Notes: generated by a model not told the origin, from the letters alone. Shown: positions 55,153-63,325, numbered from the stretch's first letter. The stretch is DNA of 64,000 nt from Promicromonospora iranensis (GCF_028994805.1 NZ_JAJQQP010000001.1:505062-569061), one strand, 5' to 3'. Made by a program: numbers and translations.

Positions 55153-55920
55153 GTGAGTACCACCGTCCGACGCGGCCGACACCGCGCCGATCACGCTCCT
55201 AGCACTCCCCTGATGACCGTGACCCGTACAGCAGCCCGCTCGGGCGCACTGATCGCGGCATCGTCCGGACTTCTCGCGACGGCGTTCGCACCCAGCGCAC
55301 ACGCCGTCATGGGAGACGGGTCGAACCGCCTGGCAAGCGTCGACATGACCGCACTGACGCAAGAGGCTCGCAAAGAGCTCGCAGCGGCGCCTGCCGTACA
55401 GGTGGCGAACGACGCCAGGCTCGACATCGAGAGCAAGGCCGTCAAGGTCACCCCCGCTCCGGAGCCGGAGCCAGAGCCAGAGCCAGAGCCCGTCGTGGAG
55501 ACCACCACCCACCCCGAGCCGGAGGCGGTGACGGAAGCGGTGGCCGAGGAGGTCGAGCCTGCTACCCCGGACTACGCCTCCGACGGCTCCATCGGCGCCC
55601 AGGCGGTCGCGATCGCGATGCAGTACATCGGCATCGCCTACACGTACGGCGGCGAGTCACCGGGCACCGGGTTCGACTGCTCCGGCCTGATCAAGTACGT
55701 GTACGCGCAGCTCGGCGTCACGCTGCCGCACTCCTCGTCGTCCATGGTGGCCGCGGGCTACCAGGTCGCGTCCCCCATCCCCGGCGACATCGTGTGGACC
55801 CAGGGCCACGTCTCGCTCTACGCGGGCGACGGCATGGTCGTCGAGGCGGCCAACTACGGCACGCCCGTGCGCCACACCGCCCAGTGGCAGGACTACGCGG
55901 TCTACATCCGCCCTTACTGA
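55153..55920 (+). CDS. Secreted NlpC/P60 (C40) peptidoglycan endopeptidase
   Basis: A 255-residue exported hydrolase. N-terminal signal sequence: ALIAASSGLLATAFAPSAHA. A helical linker and a short acidic repeat (EPEPEPEPEP) precede the NlpC/P60 domain: IAMQYIGIAYTYGGESPGTG, FDCSGLIKYVYAQLGVTLPH (catalytic Cys), PGDIVWTQGHVSLYAGDGM (catalytic His) and ending YAVYIRPY. It cuts stem-peptide bonds in the wall. GTG 55153 has GGAGAA five bases upstream. A second paralogue at 57268 shares the domain but carries a riboswitch. Confidence 0.92.
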   Translation: MSTTVRRGRHRADHAPSTPLMTVTRTAARSGALIAASSGLLATAFAPSAHAVMGDGSNRLASVDMTALTQEARKELAAAPAVQVANDARLDIESKAVKVTPAPEPEPEPEPEPVVETTTHPEPEAVTEAVAEEVEPATPDYASDGSIGAQAVAIAMQYIGIAYTYGGESPGTGFDCSGLIKYVYAQLGVTLPHSSSSMVAAGYQVASPIPGDIVWTQGHVSLYAGDGMVVEAANYGTPVRHTAQWQDYAVYIRPY

Positions 55921-55935
55921 CACCCCGAGCCCACT

Positions 55936-55974
55936 CCGCCGAGGTAGAACCAGGCCCCGGTTCTACCTCGGCGG
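55936..55974. terminator. Strong terminator between C40 and membrane protein genes
   Basis: CCGCCGAGGTAGAACC (55936-55951) pairs perfectly with 55959-55974 around AGGCCCC, a 16-base-pair stem between convergent genes. Confidence 0.85.
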
Positions 55975-56010
55975 GCTTGATCGCAATCAGTAGCGGAGCG
56001 AGCTGCCGGG

Positions 56011-56904
56011 TCAGGCCCAGGCCTCGGAGAGCTCGCTCTCGTCCGCCGCCTCCCGGGAGAGCCGGAGCGCCGCGATGGACGCACCGAGCAGCAGGGCGAC
56101 CACCCAGGCGCCGAGCTGGTGCCCGTCGGACGCGACGGCCGCAGACCCGAGCTCGTGACCGACGATGGCCACCGCCGAGAGGGGGTCCTCGGTGAGCGCG
56201 GAGCCGGGCCAGATGTTCTCCTGCACGGTCAGGAGTGCCGGGCCGGCCGCCTGGAGCACCCACACGATGCCGGCGGCGGGCAGCCAGCCCAACAGCTCGA
56301 TGGGCCTGCTGTCCACGGCGAGGCCGAACGCGACGCCGAGCGCCACCGCGAAGATCCACCACGTACCGGTGGGGGACACCGGGTTGCCGGGCAGGAGGCC
56401 CCACAGCCAGCCGTCCACGAGCACCACCGGTAGGGCGAGGGCGAGCCCGCGCAGGGCTGCCGGACCGAGGGCCACCAGGAGGCCCACCGCGAGCCCCACG
56501 ACGCCGGCAGCACCGGCGACGACGAGCATCCCGAGCGGTGCGGCGTCGCCGGGCACGCTGCCGCGGACAGCGAGCCACCAGGAGCCGCCACCCACCGCGG
56601 ACATGGCGAGCAAGGTCCCCGTCGTCGCAGCGGCCGCGCCGGCCCGCGCCGACGCCGGGAGCCCGGACATGAGGCCGCCGAGAAGACCCCCGATCAGGGC
56701 CATGACGACCAGGCCGACGACCGCGTCGTCGGCGGTGAAGGGGAGCGGCAGGAAGCCGGCGGGCCGCGCCGCCGAGGCTTCGGTCAGGCCGATGACCTCG
56801 TACAACGCTTGCAGGAGCCAGGGCAGGAAGCCGCACACCCACCAGGCGACGGCACTGATGGGAAGCACCCACCAGGCGGAGATGCGAGATGCACTTTCGG
56901 CCAT
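56011..56904 (-). CDS. Multi-TM membrane protein of unknown function
   Basis: A 297-residue protein with about eight hydrophobic helices (for example AVAWWVCGFLPWLLQALYEV, AVVGLVVMALIGGLLGGLM, LGMLVVAGAAGVVGLAVGLL, WIFAVALGVAFGLAVD). I do not recognise the family. The C-terminal tail is acidic (REAADESELSEAWA). ATG 56904 is chosen because the first helix begins just after MAESASRISAWW; longer frames add unlikely charged sequence. TACCGT upstream may be a -10 box for a leaderless message. It lies between the two NlpC/P60 genes but on the opposite strand. Confidence 0.7.
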   Translation of the reverse strand: MAESASRISAWWVLPISAVAWWVCGFLPWLLQALYEVIGLTEASAARPAGFLPLPFTADDAVVGLVVMALIGGLLGGLMSGLPASARAGAAAATTGTLLAMSAVGGGSWWLAVRGSVPGDAAPLGMLVVAGAAGVVGLAVGLLVALGPAALRGLALALPVVLVDGWLWGLLPGNPVSPTGTWWIFAVALGVAFGLAVDSRPIELLGWLPAAGIVWVLQAAGPALLTVQENIWPGSALTEDPLSAVAIVGHELGSAAVASDGHQLGAWVVALLLGASIAALRLSREAADESELSEAWA

Positions 56905-57069
56905 GCCGCCGAACGGTAGCCGATGTATGTGATGTCGGTCATAACCCCGGAAGACCGAAACGGCGCAAATCTGCGCCTTCGATGGGTCAGACCGGAATGC
57001 GTGACCTGATCGTGACTTTTTTGATGAAGGTGTGTACTTTGACTTCTGCTCCCCCACATCGGTGGAGTC

Positions 57070-57252
57070 GTGAGCCGGACGCCGAATCCTGTCACCGGCT
57101 CATGACCAGACGTTCGAGACAGGAGCGGGGGACCCACTTCCCGGGCGACAGCAGGATCGTCGTCCTCGGGGTGAAGCCGGACGGAACCCCCCAGTAGCCG
57201 TTCGGCCGGGTGTGTACTCCTACCCGAACCCGACAGCTGACCTCGCAGGCGG
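57070..57252 (+). ncRNA. Cyclic di-AMP (ydaO/yuaA) riboswitch
   Basis: The leader of the second C40 gene contains the conserved blocks of the ydaO element in order: GACGCCGAATCCTGTC (from 57079), GGAGCGGGGGACCCAC (57121 on), CGGGGTGAAGCC (57168 on) and near the end AACCCGACAGCTGACC with TCGCAGGCG. Known ydaO riboswitches bind c-di-AMP and turn off cell-wall hydrolase and K+ transport genes. The aptamer ends about 15 bases before GTG 57268, leaving room for an expression platform near the AGGAG site. Boundaries are approximate. Confidence 0.9.
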
Positions 57253-57267
57253 TACAGGAGACATTAG

Positions 57268-58002
57268 GTGACGAACTCCCTTCGCGGCCGGCATCGTGAC
57301 AGCCGGCCGGCCATGACACCGCTGACCATCCTCGCTCGTACCGCCACGGAGAACGCCGGCACCGTTGCCCGCCGTGGCGCTATCGCCGCAGCAGCAGGTG
57401 GCGTTCTGATCTCGACCATCGCGACGACGGCCCACGCAGCCCCCGCGATGGACCTCAAGACCGATGTGAAGTCAGCGAAGCTGAACACGGTCGACCTCAA
57501 CTCCCTCACCGCGGTGGCCAAGCAGGCAGTCGCCGCTGCCCCCACCGTGACCGTCCCGAGCGACGCGAAGATGCCGATCGAGATGGAGGTGCTCGGCGCC
57601 TCCTCGGGCGCCGACGGCGAGAAGGGCGAAGGGCCCGCCGTCGTGTCGGTCGACGCCCCGGACCCGGTGCCGGTCGGCCAGCAGGCCATCAACATCGCCT
57701 TCAACTACCTCGGCATCACGTACGTGCTCGGCGGCAACTCGCCAGCCGAGGGCATGGACTGCTCGGGCCTGATCCAGTACGTGTACGCGCAGCTCGGCGT
57801 GGGCCTGCCGCACTCCTCGAGCGCGATGCTCAGCTCCGGCTACCAGGTCACGTACCCCGAGCCGGGCGACATCGTCTGGACGCCCGGCCACGTCTCCCTC
57901 TACGCGGGCAACGGCATGATCATCGAGGCCTGGGCCGCCGGCATGCCGGTGCGCTACACCGAGATGTGGCAGAACAGCCCGACGTTCATCCGCGTCGTCT
58001 GA
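57268..58002 (+). CDS. Secreted NlpC/P60 (C40) endopeptidase under c-di-AMP riboswitch
   Basis: A 244-residue exported hydrolase. Signal region: RRGAIAAAAGGVLISTIATT then AHA. The NlpC/P60 domain reads IAFNYLGITYVLGGNSPAEG, MDCSGLIQYVYAQLGVGLPH (catalytic Cys), PGDIVWTPGHVSLYAGNGM (His) and ends FIRVV. It is a close paralogue of the gene at 55153 but without the Glu-Pro repeat. GTG 57268 has AGGAG seven bases upstream, and a ydaO riboswitch occupies the leader. Wall hydrolysis is thus tied to c-di-AMP and turgor, and a K+ transporter gene (trkH-like) follows. Confidence 0.92.
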   Translation: MTNSLRGRHRDSRPAMTPLTILARTATENAGTVARRGAIAAAAGGVLISTIATTAHAAPAMDLKTDVKSAKLNTVDLNSLTAVAKQAVAAAPTVTVPSDAKMPIEMEVLGASSGADGEKGEGPAVVSVDAPDPVPVGQQAINIAFNYLGITYVLGGNSPAEGMDCSGLIQYVYAQLGVGLPHSSSAMLSSGYQVTYPEPGDIVWTPGHVSLYAGNGMIIEAWAAGMPVRYTEMWQNSPTFIRVV

Positions 58003-58033
58003 GCCGAGAGCCAGAACCACAGCAGTTCATCGC

Positions 58034-58084
58034 GAGGCGCCGCCTCCGCGCCGGGTCTCCCGCCCGACGCCGAGGCGGCGCCTC
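58034..58084 (+). terminator. Terminator hairpin after the second C40 gene
   Basis: GAGGCGCCGCCTC (58034-58046) pairs with GAGGCGGCGCCTC (58072-58084) around a 25-base loop. The hairpin separates the C40 transcript from the trkH-like gene. Confidence 0.6.
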
Positions 58085-58182
58085 TCGCGTGTCCGCCGCG
58101 ATAACGGGCTACGGTGACCGACGGGCACCGGACGGCGCCTGTGCCACAGCGCGCCGTGCGATTGACGAAGGACGAGAGCCAG

Positions 58183-59544
58183 ATGCGGTTCAGCAGCCCC
58201 GCGGGTCGTGACCGGAGCCGTGGGGTCGCACTGCAGCGGCGGCCCGGCCAGCTCGTCATCGCCGGGTTCCTCGGCGCCATAGCGGTGGGCACGCTGCTCC
58301 TGCTGCTGCCCGTCGCGGCCTCCGGTGAGCCGGCCTCGTTCATGCAGGCCCTGTTCACCGCGACGTCGGCGGTGTGCGTGACGGGTCTGATCGTCACCGA
58401 CACACCGGTGTTCTGGTCCGGGTTCGGCGAAGCGGTGATCCTGGTGCTCATCCAGATCGGTGGCCTGGGTGTCATGACCGTCGCCTCGCTGCTCGGCGTC
58501 CTGGTCTCGCGTCGGCTGGACCTGAGCTCCCGGCTGGTCGCCGCGGCCTCGACCCGCACGGTGAGCCTCGGCGACGTGCGCCGGATGCTGATCCGCGTCG
58601 TCGTCCTTGCGGCAGTGGTCGAGGGCGCCGTCGCGGCGGTGCTGACCGTCCGGTTCGCCGTCGCCTATGACGAACCGTTCGGTCGAGCGCTGTGGGACGG
58701 GGTGTTCCACGCGGTCTCCGGGTACAACAACGCGGGCTTCGCCCTGTTCTCGGGCTCGCTGATGGACTTCGCGTCCGACCCGTGGATCTGCGTGCCGATC
58801 GCCGTGGCCACGATCGTGGGCGGGCTGGGCCTCCCGGTGGTCCTGGAGGTGCTGCGGGAGCGTCGGCGTCCGGCGCGCTGGAGCCTGCACACCAAGATCA
58901 CGCTGCTCATGACGGTGCTGCTGCTCGTGGGCGGCGCCGCTTTCTTCCTCGTCACCGAGGGCGACGCCACCATGGGCAACCTCGGTACCGCGGACCGGAT
59001 CCTGGCGTCGTTCACGCAGTCGGCCAACGCCCGCACGGCCGGGTTCAACTCCGTGGACACGGGCGCCATGCACACCGAGACCTGGCTCGGCACCATCATC
59101 CTGATGTTCATCGGCGCCGGCTCCGGCGGCACCGGCGGCGGCATCAAGGTCACCACGTTCGCTGTGCTCGCCGTGGTGATCTGGTCCGAGCTGCGCGGCG
59201 AGCCGGACGCGAACCTCTTCGACCGCCGGATCTCGGCCGCCACCCAGCGGCAAGCGCTCACGGTGGCTCTGCTCGCGGTGGCCATCGTGGTGCTGCCCAC
59301 CCTGTGGATCACCGCTCTCTCGCCGTTCAACGTGGACCAGATCCTGTTCGAGGTGACCTCCGCCTTCACCACGACCGGCCTGTCCACCGGGATCACGGCG
59401 CAGCTGGCCTGGTACCACCAGGTGGTGCTGGTGGTGCTCATGTTCATCGGGCGGCTCGGACCGATCACGCTCGGCACCGCCCTGGCGCTCCGCGCCCGAC
59501 GTCGCCTCTACCGCCTCCCGGAGAGCGCCCCGATCATCGGCTGA
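58183..59544 (+). CDS. TrkH/KtrB-family potassium uptake channel subunit
   Basis: A 453-residue membrane protein with four MPM repeats. The four filter regions are recognisable: FTATSAVCVTGLIVTDT, HAVSGYNNAGFALFSG, SANARTAGFNSVDTGA and SAFTTTGLSTGIT. AGSGGTGGGIKVTTFA is the intramembrane loop typical of TrkH/KtrB. It carries K+ (with Na+ or H+ coupling). ATG 58183 is chosen over GTG 58114 because the extra residues are not TM-like. The regulatory KtrA/TrkA subunit is not encoded nearby. Its position after a c-di-AMP-controlled gene fits turgor control. Confidence 0.92.
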   Translation: MRFSSPAGRDRSRGVALQRRPGQLVIAGFLGAIAVGTLLLLLPVAASGEPASFMQALFTATSAVCVTGLIVTDTPVFWSGFGEAVILVLIQIGGLGVMTVASLLGVLVSRRLDLSSRLVAAASTRTVSLGDVRRMLIRVVVLAAVVEGAVAAVLTVRFAVAYDEPFGRALWDGVFHAVSGYNNAGFALFSGSLMDFASDPWICVPIAVATIVGGLGLPVVLEVLRERRRPARWSLHTKITLLMTVLLLVGGAAFFLVTEGDATMGNLGTADRILASFTQSANARTAGFNSVDTGAMHTETWLGTIILMFIGAGSGGTGGGIKVTTFAVLAVVIWSELRGEPDANLFDRRISAATQRQALTVALLAVAIVVLPTLWITALSPFNVDQILFEVTSAFTTTGLSTGITAQLAWYHQVVLVVLMFIGRLGPITLGTALALRARRRLYRLPESAPIIG

Positions 59545-59583
59545 TCCGCCGGTCGTGAGCGGCACCACCGGCCGTACACGCGA

Positions 59584-59639
59584 CCGCGGCCGCGCCGATC
59601 ACCGACGTCAGGAGGACGACGGTGACGGCGCGGCCGCGG
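59584..59639. terminator. Hairpin between trkH and glsB genes
   Basis: CCGCGGCCGCGCCG (59584-59597) pairs perfectly with 59626-59639 across 28 bases. It lies between convergent genes. Confidence 0.6.
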
Positions 59640-59647
59640 GATGCTGC

Positions 59648-59693
59648 GATCAAGCGGTCCGACGACGACCGATCAAGCGGTCTTACGACGACC
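59648..59693. repeat. 23-base tandem duplication of the glsB 3' end
   Basis: Two adjacent 23-base copies (59648-59670 and 59671-59693), each beginning GATCAAGCGGTC and ending ACGACGACC, differ at two positions. The right copy encodes the C-terminal residues and stop codon of the GlsB-like protein; the left is an extra copy past the stop. Confidence 0.8.
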
Positions 59694-59939
59694 GAAGATC
59701 GCCTGGACGATCAGGATGACGATGATCGCGCCGATCACCGAGAAGAGCCAGCTCTCCCAGGACCAGAACTCGTCCAGGCTGACGTTGAAGATCAGCCCGC
59801 CCAGCCAACCACCGAGCATGGCACCGAGCACACCGAGGAGCAGCGTGAGCCAGAAGCCCCCCGGCTGCTTGCCCGGGATGACGATACGGGCGATCACGCC
59901 TGCGATCAGCCCGAGAATGAGAAAGGCAAAGAAACCCAT
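59673..59939 (-). CDS. GlsB/YeaQ/YmgE-family small membrane protein
   Basis: An 88-residue protein with three TM helices: FFAFLILGLIAGVIARIVI, GGFWLTLLLGVLGAMLGGWL and WLFSVIGAIIVILIVQAIF. GxxAGxIARxxxPGxxPGG and LGVxGAMxGGWLGG are the Transglycosylase-associated (GlsB/YeaQ) signature. The family is stress-linked but has no known activity. It is convergent with trkH. The last codons are duplicated beyond the stop. Confidence 0.9.
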   Translation of the reverse strand: MGFFAFLILGLIAGVIARIVIPGKQPGGFWLTLLLGVLGAMLGGWLGGLIFNVSLDEFWSWESWLFSVIGAIIVILIVQAIFGRRKTA

Positions 59940-60147
59940 GATGTGTTTCCTCCAGAGTGGTGTGGCTTGCTTGCGACTACCTCAGCACTGATTCCACCGA
60001 CTTGCCACCGGACCGGCCGAATCACTCCCATATTGGGACATTACACCCAACGCAGTTCAAGGACGCGGCCGCGCTACAGTTCGCGCGGGCAAGGGCCTGA
60101 GCAGGACCGGAGCAAGGACTCCGGGCACGAGACGGCAAGGAGACCGC

Positions 60148-60990
60148 ATGAAACAGGCGATCGGCACACCGGCCGGGCCACGGATCGAGCCACGCACGTG
60201 GCGGGAACGGCTGCGCCGCTTCCTCGACCAGAAGTGGTTCGTCAACCTCGTGCTGGTCGTGATCCTGGCGAACGCCCTGGTCCTGGGTGCGGAGACCCTG
60301 GTGACGGGCCCGGCCTACGACGTACTGGTCACGATCGACCACGCCATGCTCGGCTTCTTCGTCGTGGAGCTGCTCCTGCGGATCGTCGCCCACGGCCGCC
60401 GGTTCTTCCGGGACCCGTGGAACCTGTTCGACCTCGTCGTCGTCGGCGTCGCCGTGCTCCCGGCCAGCGAGTCTCTCTCCGCGCTGCGCGCCCTGCGTGT
60501 CCTCCGTGTGCTCCGCGTGATCACGGTCGTGCCGTCGCTGCGCCGTGTCGTGGACGGGCTGCTGCGGGCGGTACCGGGCATGGGCGCCGTGGGCGCGCTG
60601 CTGGTGCTGGTCATCTACGTGTCCGCGGTCATCGCGACGGGCCTGTTCGGCGAGGCCTCCGACGAGTACTTCGGCAACCTCGGAACCTCGCTGTTCACGC
60701 TCTTCCAGGCCATGACGGGCGAGGCCTGGCCCGACATCGCCCGCGCGGTGATGGAGGTGCACCCCTGGGCGTGGATCTTCTTCGTGCTCTACATCCTGGT
60801 GGTCGGCTTCGCGGTGCTGAACCTGTTCATCGCCGTCATCGTCAACGGCATGGAGGAGATGTCCGAGGAGGAGCGCAAGGACGACGAGCAGAAGGACGAG
60901 CGCCTCGACAACCTGGCCGCGCAGAACCACGAGATCCTCGCCGAGCTCCGCTCCCTGCGCGCGAGGCTCGACGAGGACGGCACCGCCTAG
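60148..60990 (+). CDS. NaChBac-like voltage-gated cation channel
   Basis: A 280-residue six-TM channel subunit. S1 [21 protein letters not shown]4 sensor [20 protein letters not shown] with Arg every third position; pore [14 protein letters not shown]6 [20 protein letters not shown]; then a C-terminal coiled coil ([20 protein letters not shown]). The pore matches bacterial sodium channels (TLESWAS in NaChBac) but the filter reads TGEAWPD, with Gly in place of the first Leu-position. Na+ or Ca2+ preference is therefore open. Its stop codon shares bases with the leuS stop codon on the opposite strand. Confidence 0.88.
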   Translation: MKQAIGTPAGPRIEPRTWRERLRRFLDQKWFVNLVLVVILANALVLGAETLVTGPAYDVLVTIDHAMLGFFVVELLLRIVAHGRRFFRDPWNLFDLVVVGVAVLPASESLSALRALRVLRVLRVITVVPSLRRVVDGLLRAVPGMGAVGALLVLVIYVSAVIATGLFGEASDEYFGNLGTSLFTLFQAMTGEAWPDIARAVMEVHPWAWIFFVLYILVVGFAVLNLFIAVIVNGMEEMSEEERKDDEQKDERLDNLAAQNHEILAELRSLRARLDEDGTA

Positions 60991-62903
60991 AGCTCTCGCG
61001 TCGGCCTCTTCACCTCGCCCAGCACGACGTTGACCAGGTGGGGCGGCCGCACCACCACCCGCCGTACCGTCCGGTCACCCCTGGCCCGCGCGACGGCCGG
61101 CCGGGCCAGGGCCGCCCGCTCCAGGTCCGCCGTCGTGACGTCGGCCGGCACCGTCAACCGGTCACGCACCTTTCCGTCCACCTGGACCACCGCCACGACC
61201 TCGCTCGTCACCAGCAGCGCAGGGTCCACGACCGGCCAGGGCTGCGCCGCGACCGGCGTCGCGTGCCCCAGGCTCTTCCACAGCTCCTGAGCGGTCTGCG
61301 GCGCGAACAGGCTCAGCAGCACCGCGACGGCCTCGATCGCCTCGTGGGACGCGGCCGGGCGGGCACCGGCCCCACCGTCCGACAGCCTCCGCCGCACCTC
61401 GCCCACCAGCTCCATGAGCCGGGCGACGGCGACGTTGAACCGCCCGGCCTCCACCAGACCGTCGATGTCGTGCACCGTCCGGTGCACCGCCCGTCGCAGG
61501 CCGTCGGAGCCGCTGGTCGAGCCCTCCACGGCCGGGACCAGGCGCAGCACCCTGCCCAGGAACTTCCGCATCGCCTCCGGCGACACGTCCGCCCAGTCGA
61601 CGTCGTCCTCCGGCGGACCCGCGAACAGCATCGCCAGCCGCACCGCATCCACGCCGTGCCGGTCCAGCTCGGCCGTCAGGTCCACACCGTTGCCCAGCGA
61701 CTTGCTCATGGCCTTGCCCTGGTTGACCACCTGACCCTGGTTCATCAGGCGTGCGTACGGCTCGGACGAGGGCACCAGGCCCATGTCGTACAGCACCTTG
61801 GTCACGAACCGGGCGTACAGCAGGTGCATCGTGGCGTGCTCCACCCCGCCCACGTACAGCGCGGCCGGCATCCAGCGGGCGGCGTCCTCGGGGCGGAACG
61901 GACCACCCTCGTATCCCGGCGACAGGTAGCGCAGGAAGTACCAGGACGAGTCCACGAACGTGTCCATGGTGTCGGTGTCCCGCTCGGCCGGGCCGCCGCA
62001 CCGGGGACAGGTGGTCCGCACCCAGTCGTGCGCTCCGGCCAGGGGTGAGACGTCTCCGGGGACCAGCTGGTCGCCCTCCAGGTGGGGCAGCTCGACGGGC
62101 AGCTGGTCGTCCGGCACGAGTACCTCCCCGCATCCCGGGCAGTGCACGACAGGGACCGGCGCGCCCCAGTAGCGCTGCCGCGACACCAGCCAGTCGTGCA
62201 GGCGGTAGCGGACGCCGTCCGGCCCCTCCTGCCGACCGATCCAGTTGCGCTGCATGGCCAGCACGTGCGGGGGCCAGCCCGGCTCCAGCAGCGTCATGTC
62301 GTCCAGCAGACGATCCGCGTAGGCGGTGATCCGGAAGAACCACTGCGTCAGCACCCGGCGGACGACGGTGGTGCCGCAGCGCTCGCACACGCCGTCGACG
62401 ACCTGCTCGTTCGCCAGCACCGTGCGATCCCTCGGGCACCAGTTCACCTCGGCAGCGGCGCGGTAGGCCAGGCCCTGTTGGTACATCCTCGCGAACAGCC
62501 ACTGGGTCCAGCGGTAGTAGCCCGGCTCGTGCGTGTGCAGGCGCCGCGACCAGTCGAACGAGACCCCGTAGCGTCGGATCGACGCCGCCTGGGTGGCGAT
62601 GTTCGCCTCCGTGAACACCGCGGGATGCTCACCCCGACGGATCGCCGCGTTCTCCGCGGGCAGGCCGAACGAGTCCCAGCCGACCGGGTTGAGCACGTCG
62701 AAACCCTTGGCCCGCCAGTACCGCGCCACGACGTCGGTGATCGCGAACACCTCGGCGTGACCCATGTGCAGGTCCCCCGACGGGTACGGGAACATCGTCA
62801 GGAGGTAGCGGCGGGGGCGCACGCCGTCGTCGGACGCCTCGAACAGACGGTCCCCGGCCGGACCGTCGCCTGCGGGACCTGTGGTGCGTTGCTGCTGGCT
62901 CAT
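60987..62903 (-). CDS. leuS: Leucyl-tRNA synthetase lacking the CP1 editing domain
   Basis: A 638-residue class I synthetase, versus about 830-960 for usual LeuRS. Catalytic motifs are intact: HMGH (46-49), KAMSKS (397-402), the zinc ribbon NWCPRDR ... CERC (154-176), a second Cys set (255-302) and [24 protein letters not shown], normally followed by about 200 residues of CP1 editing domain, here runs straight through [14 protein letters not shown] into LVSRQRYWG. The leucine-specific insert is also absent. The C-terminal tRNA-binding part ends [16 protein letters not shown] 62903 has GGAGAG upstream. The mRNA leader encodes an attenuator. It may be a specialised or resistance copy; the main leuS could be elsewhere. 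Confidence 0.9.
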   Translation of the reverse strand: MSQQQRTTGPAGDGPAGDRLFEASDDGVRPRRYLLTMFPYPSGDLHMGHAEVFAITDVVARYWRAKGFDVLNPVGWDSFGLPAENAAIRRGEHPAVFTEANIATQAASIRRYGVSFDWSRRLHTHEPGYYRWTQWLFARMYQQGLAYRAAAEVNWCPRDRTVLANEQVVDGVCERCGTTVVRRVLTQWFFRITAYADRLLDDMTLLEPGWPPHVLAMQRNWIGRQEGPDGVRYRLHDWLVSRQRYWGAPVPVVHCPGCGEVLVPDDQLPVELPHLEGDQLVPGDVSPLAGAHDWVRTTCPRCGGPAERDTDTMDTFVDSSWYFLRYLSPGYEGGPFRPEDAARWMPAALYVGGVEHATMHLLYARFVTKVLYDMGLVPSSEPYARLMNQGQVVNQGKAMSKSLGNGVDLTAELDRHGVDAVRLAMLFAGPPEDDVDWADVSPEAMRKFLGRVLRLVPAVEGSTSGSDGLRRAVHRTVHDIDGLVEAGRFNVAVARLMELVGEVRRRLSDGGAGARPAASHEAIEAVAVLLSLFAPQTAQELWKSLGHATPVAAQPWPVVDPALLVTSEVVAVVQVDGKVRDRLTVPADVTTADLERAALARPAVARARGDRTVRRVVVRPPHLVNVVLGEVKRPTREL

Positions 62904-62947
62904 CGCTGTCGCTCTCCGGTACGTCGATCGGGTCCGGGCACGAAAAA

Positions 62948-62967
62948 GCCCCTCGCACAGGAGGGGC
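62948..62967 (-). terminator. Intrinsic terminator in the leuS leader (attenuator)
   Basis: On the minus strand GCCCCTC pairs with GAGGGGC around CTGTGC and is followed by TTTTT, an unusually classic intrinsic terminator for this GC-rich genome. It lies between the leader peptide and leuS. A competing 10-base-pair stem (63000-63009 with 62969-62978, GCCGCACCGG) precedes it and overlaps the leader peptide stop codon. Confidence 0.85.
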
Positions 62968-63008
62968 GGCCGCACCGGGTGTGCCCGATCGAGGGCGGTC
63001 CGGTGCGG

Positions 63009-63038
63009 CTAGGTAAGCAGCGAGCGTGCGTTGCGCAT
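63009..63038 (-). CDS. Leader peptide of leuS, MRNARSLLT
   Basis: ATG 63038 opens nine codons, ending Ser-Leu-Leu-Thr-stop with leucine codons CTG and CTT; CTT is rare at this GC content. TATCGT ends six bases before the ATG, so the RNA probably starts at the peptide. It is followed by a competing stem and a terminator. Stalling on scarce Leu-tRNA would favour an alternative RNA fold and allow leuS transcription. This is the classic amino-acid leader layout, here upstream of a synthetase gene. Confidence 0.75.
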   Translation of the reverse strand: MRNARSLLT

Positions 63039-63044
63039 GCCACC

Positions 63045-63074
63045 ACGATACGCGGGCCGGCCGAACCCGGTAAA
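63045..63074 (-). promoter_or_regulatory. Promoter of the leuS leader transcript
   Basis: Minus-strand TTTACC (63074-63069) and TATCGT (63050-63045) are 18 bases apart, a plausible housekeeping promoter. The predicted start is close to the leader peptide ATG at 63038. Confidence 0.55.
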
Positions 63075-63135
63075 GGAGGTCCGGGCTGATCCCGGGCCGG
63101 ACGTCGCCGGGCCACGGGGGTACGAGCGCCGGCTC

Positions 63136-63280
63136 GGTCCGCCGCCAGCGAGGTCCGAACCGGCGCTCGCGCCGATGCACGGGAACGCGTGGTTCGGCGT
63201 GCCCCCAGCGCACTCCGAGCCACGACTCCCGCCGACGCGCCGGAGCTCGGCCCGCCCCCAGCGAGGTCCGAACTTCGTCC
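63136..63280 (-). repeat. Three imperfect direct repeats upstream of leuS
   Basis: CCAGCG followed by a GGTCCGAA-like block recurs at 63145, 63205 and 63258, each within about 25 bases of similar sequence (CCAGCGAGGTCCGAACCGG, CCAGCGCACTCCGAGCCAC, CCAGCGAGGTCCGAACTTC). Spacing is 60 and 53 bases. The segment could be translated in one frame but lacks a start codon, so I treat it as untranslated leader or spacer. Confidence 0.45.
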
Positions 63281-63285
63281 GCGTC

Positions 63286-63325
63286 GTACCTAGGACGCGC
63301 AGACATCCCGGAAGTCACAGCACTT
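63286..63325 (-). promoter_or_regulatory. Conserved ECF-like promoter element, copy 3
   Basis: On the minus strand AAGTGCTGTGACTTCC (63325-63310, one mismatch to the other copies), 12 bases, then CGTC. Transcription would begin near 63285 and run left through the repeat region toward the leuS leader. No start codon follows at the eight-base distance seen in the other copies. Confidence 0.6.

Noticed and set aside
62904..63038. T-box riboswitch upstream of leuS
   Set aside because: No T-box consensus bulge or Stem I pattern is visible, while a short Leu-Leu ORF followed by a terminator is. Leader-peptide attenuation is the simpler reading.
62629..63318. 229-residue minus-strand frame across the leuS start and leader
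   Set aside because: It overlaps the leuS coding region and the terminator, and its residues are Arg/Pro-rich without motif. It is a shadow frame.
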